The notes below the pieces were generated by a model. It made no database searches, was not told where the DNA came from, and saw nothing but the letters and a program-made list of their open reading frames with translations. The position numbers were made by a program, and so were the translations under genes. Below are positions 42,478 to 51,052 of a stretch of 64,000 nt of DNA, in pieces. Position 1 is the first letter of the stretch. Every line of letters begins with the position of its first letter. This stretch comes from Chryseobacterium candidae (GTDB taxonomy: Bacteria; Bacteroidota; Bacteroidia; Flavobacteriales; Weeksellaceae), in the NCBI RefSeq assembly GCF_004916905.1, contig NZ_SDLV01000025.1, positions 186,001 to 250,000 of the forward strand, in the 5' to 3' direction.

Positions 42478-42510
42478 CAAATATATATAAAATTCTATAA
42501 CTCCTATCAA
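42478..42510 (-). promoter_or_regulatory. Promoter of the cysH operon
   Basis: The minus strand reads TTG (complement of 42508-42510), 22 nt, then TATATTTG (complement of 42478-42485), a full match to TAnnTTTG. Transcription would start about 15-20 nt before the cysH ATG. Confidence 0.65.
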
Positions 42511-42523
42511 AATAGTAGAATTT
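42490..42523. promoter_or_regulatory. Palindromic operator over the cysH promoter, candidate Rrf2 site
   Basis: AAATTCTA (42490-42497) and TAGAATTT (42516-42523) are perfect inverted arms 18 nt apart, with CTAT/ATAG inside. The repeat spans the spacer and the -33 element, so a bound repressor would block the promoter. The Rrf2 gene next door is the obvious candidate. Confidence 0.5.
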
Positions 42524-42537
42524 AAATGTAAAAAATT

Positions 42538-42954
42538 TTATTTTTCATTGATAAACTTTGTCAGAGTGGCTTCCATCATACTTTTTCTGGTTTTTTCACG
42601 AACGATGATTAATTCTTTTCTCAGATAGCAGATTGCTTCATCAACACAATCATCGCATGGTTCGTAAAAATTTAAAGATACACAAGGCGTAAGTGCAATG
42701 GGTCCGTCAAAAATACGGTAAATATCTGCTAATGAGACCTCATCTGGTGATTTTAAAAGATAATACCCTCCTATTTTACCCTGCTTGCTGTTGACAAGTT
42801 TGGCTCTTTTAAGTTCAAGAAGGATTTGTTCCAGAAATTTCTTGGGAATGTTCTCGTCCTGTGCAATAATGGAAGTTGGCAGAAAGCCCTGGTTATAATT
42901 CCTTGCTAATCTGACCATTGCTTTAAGCGCATATTTGCAACGTTTCGACATCAT
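42538..42954 (-). CDS. Rrf2-family regulator, probable repressor of the cys locus
   Basis: The 138-residue protein has the Rrf2 winged helix (about 1-75; CKYALKAMVRLARNYNQGF, then IPKKFLEQILLELKRAKLV and KIGGYYLLKSP). A central cysteine group is CVSLNFYEPCDDC-x6-C (about 91-109). It may bind a metal or Fe-S cluster, or act as a redox/cysteine sensor as in IscR- or CymR-like members. It is 83 nt upstream of cysH on the same strand, with the palindrome in between. The role as cys regulator is inferred from position. Confidence 0.85.
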   Translation of the reverse strand: MMSKRCKYALKAMVRLARNYNQGFLPTSIIAQDENIPKKFLEQILLELKRAKLVNSKQGKIGGYYLLKSPDEVSLADIYRIFDGPIALTPCVSLNFYEPCDDCVDEAICYLRKELIIVREKTRKSMMEATLTKFINEK

Positions 42955-43210
42955 AATTTCTGCAAGTTATGATAAATTATTGTATAAATGAAATGTTTTT
43001 ATAGCTGAAGAGTTTGTATTTTAACACAAAAGTCACAAAAGATTTTAAAACACTTAAATTGATTTTAAGTAACAGATAAATTGCTGAGAAGTTCACTAAA
43101 GCTTAAAAAAATCTTTGATTTTTTATTGCCTGAGATTATTTTAGTCTAAAAATATGCACAAGCATTTGTGTAAATCTGTGAAATCTGGGGGAAAAAAGTA
43201 CTCAGTAAGT
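42955..43210. other. Intergenic stretch with decayed repeat fragments
   Basis: Segments such as TTAACACAAAAGTCACAAAA (about 43020) and AAATCTGTGAAATCTGGGGG (about 43174) look like worn copies of non-coding repeats. No coding frame is supported. Confidence 0.3.
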
Positions 43211-43705
43211 TCACTTTTTTTGCAATATAAAGTAAGCCAGTTCTCTGTCTTCTCGCGCAAGGTTTTCAATTCTGCCGAAACCGCTTTTCAGCAGTACTTT
43301 CTGAGATCCGACATTATCAAGATCGGTTACGGCAACGATATCTTTCTTATGATTTAATGAAGAGCAATAGTCAATAAGTGCTTTACATACTTCTGTCCCG
43401 AATCCTTTACCCCGGTAATTTTCGCCTAAGGTATATCCTATTTCTATCTGTTCTGGATTGTCTAGGAAGATTCTTGCCAGGCACATTCCTACAAAATCCT
43501 GATTCTGAGCATTAAATATTCCCCATCTGCTGAATGAGCTTTCCTTGTAACTGCCCAATGCTTTGTCAAACATTTCTTTATACTCTTCAGGAGTTTTGTA
43601 AGGAAGATATCGGGTAACGTTTTCATTTTCAAAAAGAGTAGAGAATAAAGGAAATTCTTCAGATGTAAATTCACGGATGATAATCCTGTCGTTTTTATAC
43701 TGCAT
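43211..43705 (-). CDS. GNAT family N-acetyltransferase
   Basis: I choose ATG 43705 (MQYKNDRIIIREFTSEEFPL, 164 residues). The RimJ/RimL-like GNAT pattern is clear: IEIGYTLGENYRGKGFGTEV (acetyl-CoA binding GxGxG variant at RGKGFGTE), then VAVTDLDNVGSQKVLLKSGF. It would transfer acetyl from acetyl-CoA to an amine, possibly a protein N-terminus. It is a single gene behind the M43 protease terminator. Confidence 0.85.
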   Translation of the reverse strand: MQYKNDRIIIREFTSEEFPLFSTLFENENVTRYLPYKTPEEYKEMFDKALGSYKESSFSRWGIFNAQNQDFVGMCLARIFLDNPEQIEIGYTLGENYRGKGFGTEVCKALIDYCSSLNHKKDIVAVTDLDNVGSQKVLLKSGFGRIENLAREDRELAYFILQKK

Positions 43706-43770
43706 TGAAATGTAATTACAGAATAAAAATACGTAAATAAATGAAGAATTGCTCATAAACAGGATAAAAA

Positions 43771-43795
43771 ATTGGGCTTACAAATTAAGCCCAAT
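43771..43795 (-). terminator. Terminator of the M43 protease gene
   Basis: ATTGGGCTTA and TAAGCCCAAT form a perfect 10-bp stem with loop CAAAT, followed on the minus strand by TTTTT. It lies 22 nt after the protease stop. Confidence 0.88.
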
Positions 43796-43816
43796 CAACT
43801 GCATATGAATACTGAA

Positions 43817-45958
43817 CTATTTTTTAATGAATTTCTGGGAAGATTTCCCTAAAGAAGTTTCAATATCAATTAAATAAGTTCCGCTCTGGCAGTTTTTAAG
43901 ATCAACTTTATGGCCAGTAACCGGAGCATTAATCTTTCTTCCTGACAAATCATAAACAGTAACTGATTTAATTTCTCCTTTTGTTTTAATATTCAATACA
44001 TCAGAAACCGGATTTGGATAGATAGATGTTTCTGAGTTTGTTGTATCAACGTCTGCAGTGGATAATAGTGTACAAGGTGTTGTAATACTGCCATATGGTT
44101 GTGTATTATATCTAAACTCAGTTACAGAATAACCGGAACCATTGGCCCCAACAATCAGTTTGAAATAGCCGTTAATATTGTAGCCTTCGAATTGGTTTCT
44201 AAAACCAACATAGGCTGTTTTACCAGACCAGGTAGTATATGTAGGAGTGTACACGTCAAGTTGTCCGGGAGTACCAATTGGGTAACCTATATTATTTGCA
44301 TTAGTTATAGTGGTGCAGGCTGGAATTAAACTGATATTTCTTGTTCCTGTTTCACATACTAATCCTTTCCAATAAGTTTCCAATTTTAATTGATTTGCGC
44401 CATAGTACCAAGCGCCATATCCTGCATCATCACTAAGCTCCGGGTTAATGATAAAATATTTCCATGGAGCTCCGGAGTTGGTTGTTACGGTTGTTGCTAT
44501 TGGGTTGGCATAGCTTTCCAGAGGAGTTCCTGTAACTATTTTATAAGGATCTTTATAAGAAAAAGTTAATGCTAAAGCTGTCGTTGACCCTAGTGAAGTT
44601 GTGCCTCCTGTTATAGCTGGATTCAGGAATGTAATTGATGAATTCAGGACCTGACTTTTGGGATGACTGGTTGCAGCACCATTTATGGTAAGTGTAGCAG
44701 TTGTTGGGCTTGTAACTACTATCGCTGCTGTTAGTCCTGCTGGTAATGAAGACGTGAAATGTGTTCCTGCTGTAAGAGTTGTTCCATTGGGTACGGCAAA
44801 TGTTGCTGAATTTAGTGTAATTGTTGATGTAGGAGCAGAGGCTACTGTTCCATCTAATGACACCCTACCGCTATTGTCTAAGTTCTCTGTAAATGTACTG
44901 TTGCTAAGCGTTAGCCTAGGTGGCGTATTAGCAACTCCGGTTGCTGCTAAGTTGGCAGGCTTCCATAAATTTATTCTTGAAGGATGGTTTAATGCTGCCA
45001 GCATTCTGTTAACCTGTCCATTGGTAAACATTTTATAACAACCGGCAGAACCATTGTATCCCATATAGTTTTCAATATTTACTTTTTGGCCAAGACAATT
45101 GTTACCCGCTGTACATCCTAATCCTGAAGACATATTTTCTACAGGAGTGTCTGCAACTCCATCCCCATCATTACCTGGATTTGAAGTTGAACAAAGAACA
45201 TTGAACGTGTGTTGAAGATTAAGCCAATGCCCAAATTCGTGAGTGAATGTATCAGAAAATTCGTTTGAAGATACTGTTCCTGCAGCATTAAATATATAAC
45301 GTCCATTATAAACAACTCTGGCTGTATTTACTGAACTCATGTATGAATCCGGATACCAGGCAACTCCTGATTGATATAAATCCTTATTAGCATATAGGTC
45401 ATTTTGGATATACACATTCATATACTTTGTATTATCCCAAGCATCGGTGCCAATTTCTGCATCATATCCGCCTCCATTGCCATATCCGCCTTTGAAAGGG
45501 TGAAATACTACTCCACTTGTTGCTTTTCCGGTTGGATCAATTTTAGCTAATCGAAATTCAATGCTTAAAGCTCCTCTGATAGATTGGAAGTCAGGATCTA
45601 CAGTGTTTGAATCAGCGTTAATTCCATTGAAATTTAAGTTGATTTGTTCCAGTAAGTCAACTACTTTTTTGTAATTTACTTTTACATTACTTTGAGATTC
45701 TCCATACACATGAAAAACCACAGGGATGATGTAGGTTGGATTGCTGATCCTATTATTCAATGAATTTTTGTTTGATCCCATTTTTTTTATGAAATCTTGA
45801 GTGTATTTTTCAAATTTTTCATATTCAGCCTTAGATTCAGGATGCAGTTCAAAATGTTTTTTCATCATTTCATCTGCTTTACACTCATGAGGTCTGTTTT
45901 CTTGAGCAAAACCTATTATTGGAAATAGGGACATAATTAATAATGATTTAAATTTCAT
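43817..45958 (-). CDS. M43 (pappalysin-type) zinc metalloprotease with T9SS C-terminal domain
   Basis: The 713-residue protein has a signal peptide (to GFAQ, residue 19), a propeptide-like region, and an M43 catalytic domain (about 70-335). The zinc site is HEFGHWLNLQH: His240, Glu241, His244, His250. A downstream CTAGNNCLGQ and NYMGY segment holds the Met-turn. A beta-rich region (about 345-470; TFTENLDNSGRVSLDGTVAS) and a Cys-containing domain (about 475-635) follow. The T9SS sorting domain (about 645-713) starts YPNPVSDVLNIKTKG and ends SSQKFIKK. M43 members cleave collagen-like or matrix proteins, which fits the hydroxyproline genes next to it. Confidence 0.92.
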   Translation of the reverse strand: MKFKSLLIMSLFPIIGFAQENRPHECKADEMMKKHFELHPESKAEYEKFEKYTQDFIKKMGSNKNSLNNRISNPTYIIPVVFHVYGESQSNVKVNYKKVVDLLEQINLNFNGINADSNTVDPDFQSIRGALSIEFRLAKIDPTGKATSGVVFHPFKGGYGNGGGYDAEIGTDAWDNTKYMNVYIQNDLYANKDLYQSGVAWYPDSYMSSVNTARVVYNGRYIFNAAGTVSSNEFSDTFTHEFGHWLNLQHTFNVLCSTSNPGNDGDGVADTPVENMSSGLGCTAGNNCLGQKVNIENYMGYNGSAGCYKMFTNGQVNRMLAALNHPSRINLWKPANLAATGVANTPPRLTLSNSTFTENLDNSGRVSLDGTVASAPTSTITLNSATFAVPNGTTLTAGTHFTSSLPAGLTAAIVVTSPTTATLTINGAATSHPKSQVLNSSITFLNPAITGGTTSLGSTTALALTFSYKDPYKIVTGTPLESYANPIATTVTTNSGAPWKYFIINPELSDDAGYGAWYYGANQLKLETYWKGLVCETGTRNISLIPACTTITNANNIGYPIGTPGQLDVYTPTYTTWSGKTAYVGFRNQFEGYNINGYFKLIVGANGSGYSVTEFRYNTQPYGSITTPCTLLSTADVDTTNSETSIYPNPVSDVLNIKTKGEIKSVTVYDLSGRKINAPVTGHKVDLKNCQSGTYLIDIETSLGKSSQKFIKK

Positions 45959-46044
45959 GGTTTTTTGGATTTGTGTGTTAATAAATTATTTGAATAATCA
46001 AATTGTTTTGGACTTAAAAATGTTTTGATTGTCTCTATATAGTC

Positions 46045-46248
46045 TTAGTTTTTAAAAGTTATATCATTAATAAGATGTTTTGTAAGAAATATTTCTAATT
46101 TTTTAGTGCTTTCAGATACAGCTTTGGAATTTGTTTGGGATGGCTCCAATGGTTCTGATTTTTTGCTTTCACAGGGATAGCAAAATAAGAACCCGATAAA
46201 AAATGCAATCTTCATAATAGGATGCATTGTAAGAGTTAGTGTTTTCAT
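46045..46248 (-). CDS. Small hypothetical lipoprotein-like peptide
   Basis: 67 codons, or 56 from the Met at codon 12 (MKIAFFIGFLFCYPCESKKS). A hydrophobic stretch ends at FCYPC, so Cys may be lipidated or disulfide-bonded; the rest is polar (EPLEPSQTNSKAVSES). No family is recognised. It lies between the hydroxyproline operon and the M43 protease on the same strand. It could be an orphan small exported protein, or chance. Confidence 0.4.
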   Translation of the reverse strand: MKTLTLTMHPIMKIAFFIGFLFCYPCESKKSEPLEPSQTNSKAVSESTKKLEIFLTKHLINDITFKN

Positions 46249-46280
46249 AAATAATAATTTTGTGTGTTATGTGATGTTTT

Positions 46281-47546
46281 TTAACTAAATCTTTCAGGGT
46301 TGAATATCTTTATCTCAACCGTTGGCTTTTGGTCATTGGCAAGCTCTGAAACTGTTTTCCCGAAAATAGGCCCGAGACTTAACCCCATCATTCCACCGCC
46401 TCCCGCAATAATCAGATTGTTCAATTTGGAAGATTGTCCTAAGTAAGGAAGTCCGTCCGGGGCACAGGGTCTGTATCCAAACCAGATTTCAGATTCTTTG
46501 GGTATTTTAACCTGGAAATCCGGCAAATAGCCAGGAATAGACCTAACGATTCCTTCTACTCTTCTCATATTAATTTTATCCTGGTGTGAAGCCAGTTCCA
46601 TAGTTCCGCCAAAGCGGATCTGCCCGTTCATAGGGGTAACTGCAACTCTCGCTTCAAGTAATAAGGCAGCATGTTCCAAGGTATTGAGTGGGTTTTCTGG
46701 CTTGTGCATGAATGAATATCCTTTCCCAGGCATTAATTGAATTTTAATACCTGCTTTTTGAGCAAGTTCAGGTAAGAATGAACCTCCCGTCATGATAAAC
46801 CTGTCTGCGGTAAACTGCTTATCATTGGCAATGACAGCCTTAATATGGTTTCCAAAAGTTTCAAAACCTGTTACTTTGTGAAGGGGATGAAAAATTACGC
46901 CATTATTTTTAAGATAAGAGATCATTTGTTTCATCAGTTTCATGGGATTCATATGCCCGTCACATTTATAATTGACGCCTCCGATAACATCCAATCGGGT
47001 ATTGGGTTCGAGCTTCTGAATTCCCTTTTTATCCAGAATATCAACGGGTAAACCCATCTTAATTGCTTTATGAGCCAATTCTGTCTCCTCTTCTGCAACT
47101 TTCTCTGTTTTATAAAGCATTAAAATGCCATTTTGATGAAGTTCAAAATCAAATTCATCTTTTTGTGCAATCTCATTATAAAGTCTGCTGCTTGCCAGGT
47201 TAAGATCCCTGATGGCAGCTGCAGAATGATCAACATGTTTCTGGTTGGAATGTTTCAGAAACTTCAATCCCCAGGATATCAGGTTGGCATTGAGTGAGGG
47301 CTTTACATAAAACGGACTTTTACTATCAAACATCCATCGTATTCCCTGTGCAACAACTCCCGGAGCTGCCAATGGTGTAAAATGACTGGGTACAATCATT
47401 CCTGCATTGCCATAAGAACAGTTGTCGGTAAGGTCATTCTGTTCCAGAATCTCCACCTGCCAGCCTTTTTGTAAAAGATAATAAGCTGAACTTAATCCTG
47501 CTATTCCTGCACCGATAATAAGTGCTTTTCCTTTATTTTGTGTCAT
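46281..47546 (-). CDS. D-hydroxyproline dehydrogenase (FAD-dependent D-amino-acid dehydrogenase type)
   Basis: I choose ATG 47546 (MTQNKGKALIIGAGIAGLSS, 421 residues); the frame from 47579 would overlap the epimerase. The FAD-binding GAGIAGLSSAYYLL motif (about 12-25) opens the DadA-like fold, and YRPCAPDGLPYLGQ and IIAGGGGMMGLSLGP are the C-terminal family motifs. It would oxidise cis-4-hydroxy-D-proline to 1-pyrroline-4-hydroxy-2-carboxylate. The assignment uses the neighbouring epimerase and deaminase. It starts 8 nt after the epimerase stop. Confidence 0.88.
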   Translation of the reverse strand: MTQNKGKALIIGAGIAGLSSAYYLLQKGWQVEILEQNDLTDNCSYGNAGMIVPSHFTPLAAPGVVAQGIRWMFDSKSPFYVKPSLNANLISWGLKFLKHSNQKHVDHSAAAIRDLNLASSRLYNEIAQKDEFDFELHQNGILMLYKTEKVAEEETELAHKAIKMGLPVDILDKKGIQKLEPNTRLDVIGGVNYKCDGHMNPMKLMKQMISYLKNNGVIFHPLHKVTGFETFGNHIKAVIANDKQFTADRFIMTGGSFLPELAQKAGIKIQLMPGKGYSFMHKPENPLNTLEHAALLLEARVAVTPMNGQIRFGGTMELASHQDKINMRRVEGIVRSIPGYLPDFQVKIPKESEIWFGYRPCAPDGLPYLGQSSKLNNLIIAGGGGMMGLSLGPIFGKTVSELANDQKPTVEIKIFNPERFS

Positions 47547-47554
47547 ATACTTAT

Positions 47555-48553
47555 TTACATAACCTGAAATCCCTGCCAATAAGGATCTTCATCATCAATG
47601 ATAATATGATTGTACCCCGTAATTCTTGCCCAGCCTTCTACTGACGGAACAATCGCGGCTCTTCCATCAATAGTTGTGGCTTCTTCAATTCTCCCGATAA
47701 ACTGAGAACCGATATAGCTTTCATGAATAAATTCTTCCCCTTCCTTCAGTTTTCCCTTAGCATACCACTGAGCCATTCTTGCAGATGTTCCTGTACCACA
47801 TGGTGAACGGTCTAAGGCATTTTCGCCTACCAACACCGCATTTCTTCCGCTGGCTTTAGGATCAGTAGGTTTACCTGTCCACTGAATATGACTTAATCCG
47901 GTAATATGTTCTATTTCAGGATGGATGAACTGATATTTTTCATTGAGTAATTTTCTGATAAGTTTTCCATAATGGATGAGCTGGCTGGCCGTAAAATCAG
48001 AAATATCTCTGAAGTTTTCCTGAGGATCTATAATGGCATAGAAGTTCCCGCCATAAGCTACATCGGCTCTTCTTACTCCAAGATCCGGACATTCAACTTC
48101 CAGGTTTTCTGCATATAGGAAAGATTTTACATTGGTCAGTTTTACAGACTTTACTTTTTTTCCTTCCTGTACATAATCTATGAGGATAAGCCCTGCAGGC
48201 GTTTCCAGTCGTAATTTTCCAGGAATTTTGGGAACAACAAGACCTTCTTCAATGGCAATGGTAACCGTTCCGATGGTTCCGTGTCCGCACATGGGAAGAC
48301 ATCCGCTGGTTTCAATATATAAAACCCCGATATCGTTATTTTCATCTACAGGAGGATACAGAATACTTCCGCTCATCATGTCATGACCGCGGGGTTCAAA
48401 CATTAATCCTTTTCTAATCCAGTCGTATTCTTGCATGAAATGCAGCCTGCGTTCCATCATGGAATTCCCTTTTAAAATGGGTGCTCCTCCCGCAATAAGA
48501 CGTACAGGACATCCACAGGTGTGTGAATCTATACAAAAAAATGTTCTGTTCAT
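47555..48553 (-). CDS. 4-hydroxyproline 2-epimerase (proline racemase family)
   Basis: The 332-residue protein has both catalytic cysteines of the epimerase type: Cys89 in PMCGHGTIG and Cys252 in RSPCGTGTSA. Trans-3-hydroxyproline dehydratases usually have Ser or Thr at the first position, so epimerase is favoured. It converts trans-4-hydroxy-L-proline to cis-4-hydroxy-D-proline, the first step of collagen hydroxyproline use. It overlaps the upstream aldehyde dehydrogenase by 4 nt. Confidence 0.92.
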   Translation of the reverse strand: MNRTFFCIDSHTCGCPVRLIAGGAPILKGNSMMERRLHFMQEYDWIRKGLMFEPRGHDMMSGSILYPPVDENNDIGVLYIETSGCLPMCGHGTIGTVTIAIEEGLVVPKIPGKLRLETPAGLILIDYVQEGKKVKSVKLTNVKSFLYAENLEVECPDLGVRRADVAYGGNFYAIIDPQENFRDISDFTASQLIHYGKLIRKLLNEKYQFIHPEIEHITGLSHIQWTGKPTDPKASGRNAVLVGENALDRSPCGTGTSARMAQWYAKGKLKEGEEFIHESYIGSQFIGRIEEATTIDGRAAIVPSVEGWARITGYNHIIIDDEDPYWQGFQVM

Positions 48554-50040
48554 GTGGTCTGTATATTTAATGATTCTGAATTCCTTACTCCATCCACCAT
48601 TCTGCTGATTTGTAATGGGTTGCTATTTTTTAATTCTTCGGGTAGAAATTCATCCGGCCAGTTCTGGAAAGAAATTGGACGAACAAAGCGTTTGACGGCA
48701 TCCGGTCCTACGGAGGTAAAACGGGAATCGGTAGTAGAAGGAAACGGTCCTCCATGCTGCATGCCATACACAACCTCTACTCCTGTAGGCATTCCGTTGA
48801 ATAATAATCTTCCGCATTTATCTTTAAGAAGATTGATCAGTTTACTATTATCACGTACGTCTTCATTGGTAGCTGCAATAGTAATCGTTAATTGTCCTTT
48901 TAACTGTTGAGCAATTTTCCTAAGCTCTTCGTCAGTTTCACATGCTACAACAATACCAAACGGGCCAAAGACTTCTTCACTTAATACCGGATTATTCATG
49001 AAATTACTGGCACTGGTTGTTATCACTGAAGCATTTCCATATGAGCCTTCTGTTTCAGTATGTGCTGATGCAATCAATTCAACATTGGGTTGTGCTATCG
49101 CTGTATTTTTATTTTTCTCGAAGCTTTCAAATATACCTTTATGAAGCATATGGGCAGGAGCAACATTTTGAATTTCCACTTTTAAAGTATTGATAAAACG
49201 GTCAAGTGGCTTCCCTTTCAATGCAATAAACACTCCCGGATTGGTACAAAATTGCCCTACTCCCAGCGTTAAAGAAGCAATATATTCCTTCGCTAATACT
49301 TCTGCTTTGGTTTCAAGCAAGTATTGCAGGGCAAATACAGGATTAATACTTCCCATTTCTGCAAATACCGGAATAGGATTATCACGGCGGTTGGCAATAT
49401 CAAACAAAGCTTTTCCACCATTGAAAGAGCCGGTAAATGCAACAGCCTGGATGTCCGGATGCTGGATCAGATAAGCGCCAATCTCGTAAGATTTCCCTGT
49501 AATATGGCTAAAAATTCCTTCTGGCCATCCAAAAGCTTTAACGGTTGCAGTTATAACATCAGCCATTATCTGTGAAGTCTGTGGATGTGCCGGATGTGCT
49601 TTTATAATGACAGGACAGCCTGCCCCAATTGCACTCGCAGTATCACCACCCGCTGTAGAAAATGCAAAAGGAAAATTACTGGCTCCGAAAACGACTACAG
49701 GTCCAATGCCTACATTGTATTTCCGGAGATCTCCTTTTTGCTTTTCAGGCTGAGAAAGATCAATTCTGGCTTCTGTATAGATTCCGGCAGATACTGCTTT
49801 TGCATAGCTTCTCCATTGTCCCGCAGTTCTGGCCTTTTCACCGGTAAGTCTGGCTAATGGTAATGACGTTTCGGAATGAGCGGCTGTTAAAAGCTCATCC
49901 CCCAAAGCTTCAATCTGATCCGCAACAGCATTCATAAATTCAGCCCTTTCATTGATGGTGGTATTCTTCAGGAACTGAAAGGCTTCAACAGCCAATTGAA
50001 TTCTTCTGTCAATATTTTGTGTTGATGCTTCTTCAATCAT
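48550..50040 (-). CDS. 2,5-dioxovalerate (alpha-ketoglutarate semialdehyde) dehydrogenase
   Basis: The 496-residue aldehyde dehydrogenase has general base Glu228 (FAEMGSINP) and nucleophile Cys265 (GVGQFCTNPG). It has the shape of the ketoglutarate semialdehyde dehydrogenases found in hydroxyproline and sugar-acid pathways: GASNFPFAFSTAGGD and HGGPFPSTTDSRFTSVG. It oxidises the semialdehyde to 2-oxoglutarate, the last step of the pathway. It overlaps both neighbours by 4 nt, so the operon is tightly coupled. Confidence 0.92.
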   Translation of the reverse strand: MIEEASTQNIDRRIQLAVEAFQFLKNTTINERAEFMNAVADQIEALGDELLTAAHSETSLPLARLTGEKARTAGQWRSYAKAVSAGIYTEARIDLSQPEKQKGDLRKYNVGIGPVVVFGASNFPFAFSTAGGDTASAIGAGCPVIIKAHPAHPQTSQIMADVITATVKAFGWPEGIFSHITGKSYEIGAYLIQHPDIQAVAFTGSFNGGKALFDIANRRDNPIPVFAEMGSINPVFALQYLLETKAEVLAKEYIASLTLGVGQFCTNPGVFIALKGKPLDRFINTLKVEIQNVAPAHMLHKGIFESFEKNKNTAIAQPNVELIASAHTETEGSYGNASVITTSASNFMNNPVLSEEVFGPFGIVVACETDEELRKIAQQLKGQLTITIAATNEDVRDNSKLINLLKDKCGRLLFNGMPTGVEVVYGMQHGGPFPSTTDSRFTSVGPDAVKRFVRPISFQNWPDEFLPEELKNSNPLQISRMVDGVRNSESLNIQTT

Positions 50041-50960
50041 AATTGTTTTTCCGGAGTTAATAGTAACGGACGTTTAGCTCTGCCTTCTTCAATAATTTTT
50101 TGAATCTTTTCCGCTTCTTTTCCATGAAGTTCAAGACGTGGCGCTCTCACATAAGGACTGCTTATTCCTTCTGCTGTTGCTGCCAGCTTAATATACTGGA
50201 TTAGTTTAGGGTGAATGTCAAGTTCCAGCAACGGCATAAACCATCTGTAGATGGCTACAGCTTTGTCATATTCGCCTGTTTTAACATAGTTGTACATGGC
50301 CATAGTTTCGTTAGGAAAAGCATCTACAAGACCTGCCACAAGACCGTCTGCTCCAAGCATCAGGGTTTCCAGACAAATCGTATCTACCCCTCCTAGAATT
50401 TTGATTCTTTTTCCAAAGCGGTTAATCATTCTGGTTACATTCGCCAGATCTCTTGTCGATTCTTTAACGGCCTGAATGGTTGGATATTCAATAAGTTCCT
50501 CAAACATTTCAAGGGTAACATATATTCCATAATCTACGGGATTGTTATAGATAAGAATAGGAAGATCTGTAGCAGAAGCAACTGCTTTGAAATATTCAAC
50601 AACTTCATGGCTGTCTGCTTTATAGCGCATCGGAGGAAGAAGCATCAGTCCGTCTGCTCCAAATTCTTTGGCTTTCTGAGCAAAGTTAACTGCATTTTTG
50701 GTTGTATTTTCAGAAAGGTTAAGAATGACAGGAATTCTACCCTGTGTTATCTTTTTCGCATATTTCAGCAGTTCAAATTTTTCTTCTGTTTCCAAAGCGC
50801 TGGCTTCTCCCAATGTTCCAGCGAGGATAATTCCGTGAACGCCAGCTTTAATCTGTGCTTCCGTATTGATGGCAAACATTTCAAAGTCTATCTCACCTTC
50901 TTTTGTAAAAGGCGTTAATACAGCGGGATAAATACCTTCCCAGTTTAGTTTTGTACTCAT
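50037..50960 (-). CDS. 1-pyrroline-4-hydroxy-2-carboxylate deaminase (DapA superfamily)
   Basis: The 307-residue protein has the class I aldolase fold of DHDPS. Schiff-base Lys166 is in TIQAVKESTRD, Tyr138 is in ILIYNNPVDYG, and GTLGEASALETEEK is the substrate loop. Normal DHDPS genes lie in lysine operons; this one is first in a hydroxyproline operon, so deaminase is the better name. It makes the semialdehyde oxidised by the next gene. Confidence 0.88.
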   Translation of the reverse strand: MSTKLNWEGIYPAVLTPFTKEGEIDFEMFAINTEAQIKAGVHGIILAGTLGEASALETEEKFELLKYAKKITQGRIPVILNLSENTTKNAVNFAQKAKEFGADGLMLLPPMRYKADSHEVVEYFKAVASATDLPILIYNNPVDYGIYVTLEMFEELIEYPTIQAVKESTRDLANVTRMINRFGKRIKILGGVDTICLETLMLGADGLVAGLVDAFPNETMAMYNYVKTGEYDKAVAIYRWFMPLLELDIHPKLIQYIKLAATAEGISSPYVRAPRLELHGKEAEKIQKIIEEGRAKRPLLLTPEKQL

Positions 50961-50977
50961 ATCAAATAATATTTATC

Positions 50978-50985
50978 CAAAACTA
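50978..50985 (-). promoter_or_regulatory. -7 element of the hydroxyproline operon
   Basis: The minus strand reads TAGTTTTG, matching TAnnTTTG, about 18 nt before the deaminase start. No TTG is found at the usual distance, so the promoter may need an activator, such as the AraC protein encoded upstream. ACGGT/ACCGT arms flank an AT-rich centre at about 50999-51034. Confidence 0.45.
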
Positions 50986-51052
50986 GCAGAATTTCAAAAC
51001 GGTAAATGTTAATATTTTAATATGTTCTAACCGTATTTTAACATGCCGCTTT

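Noticed and set aside
50037-50960. Lysine-pathway dihydrodipicolinate synthase
   Set aside because: Gene order (epimerase, D-Hyp dehydrogenase, semialdehyde dehydrogenase, 4-nt overlaps) fits the hydroxyproline deaminase of the same superfamily better.
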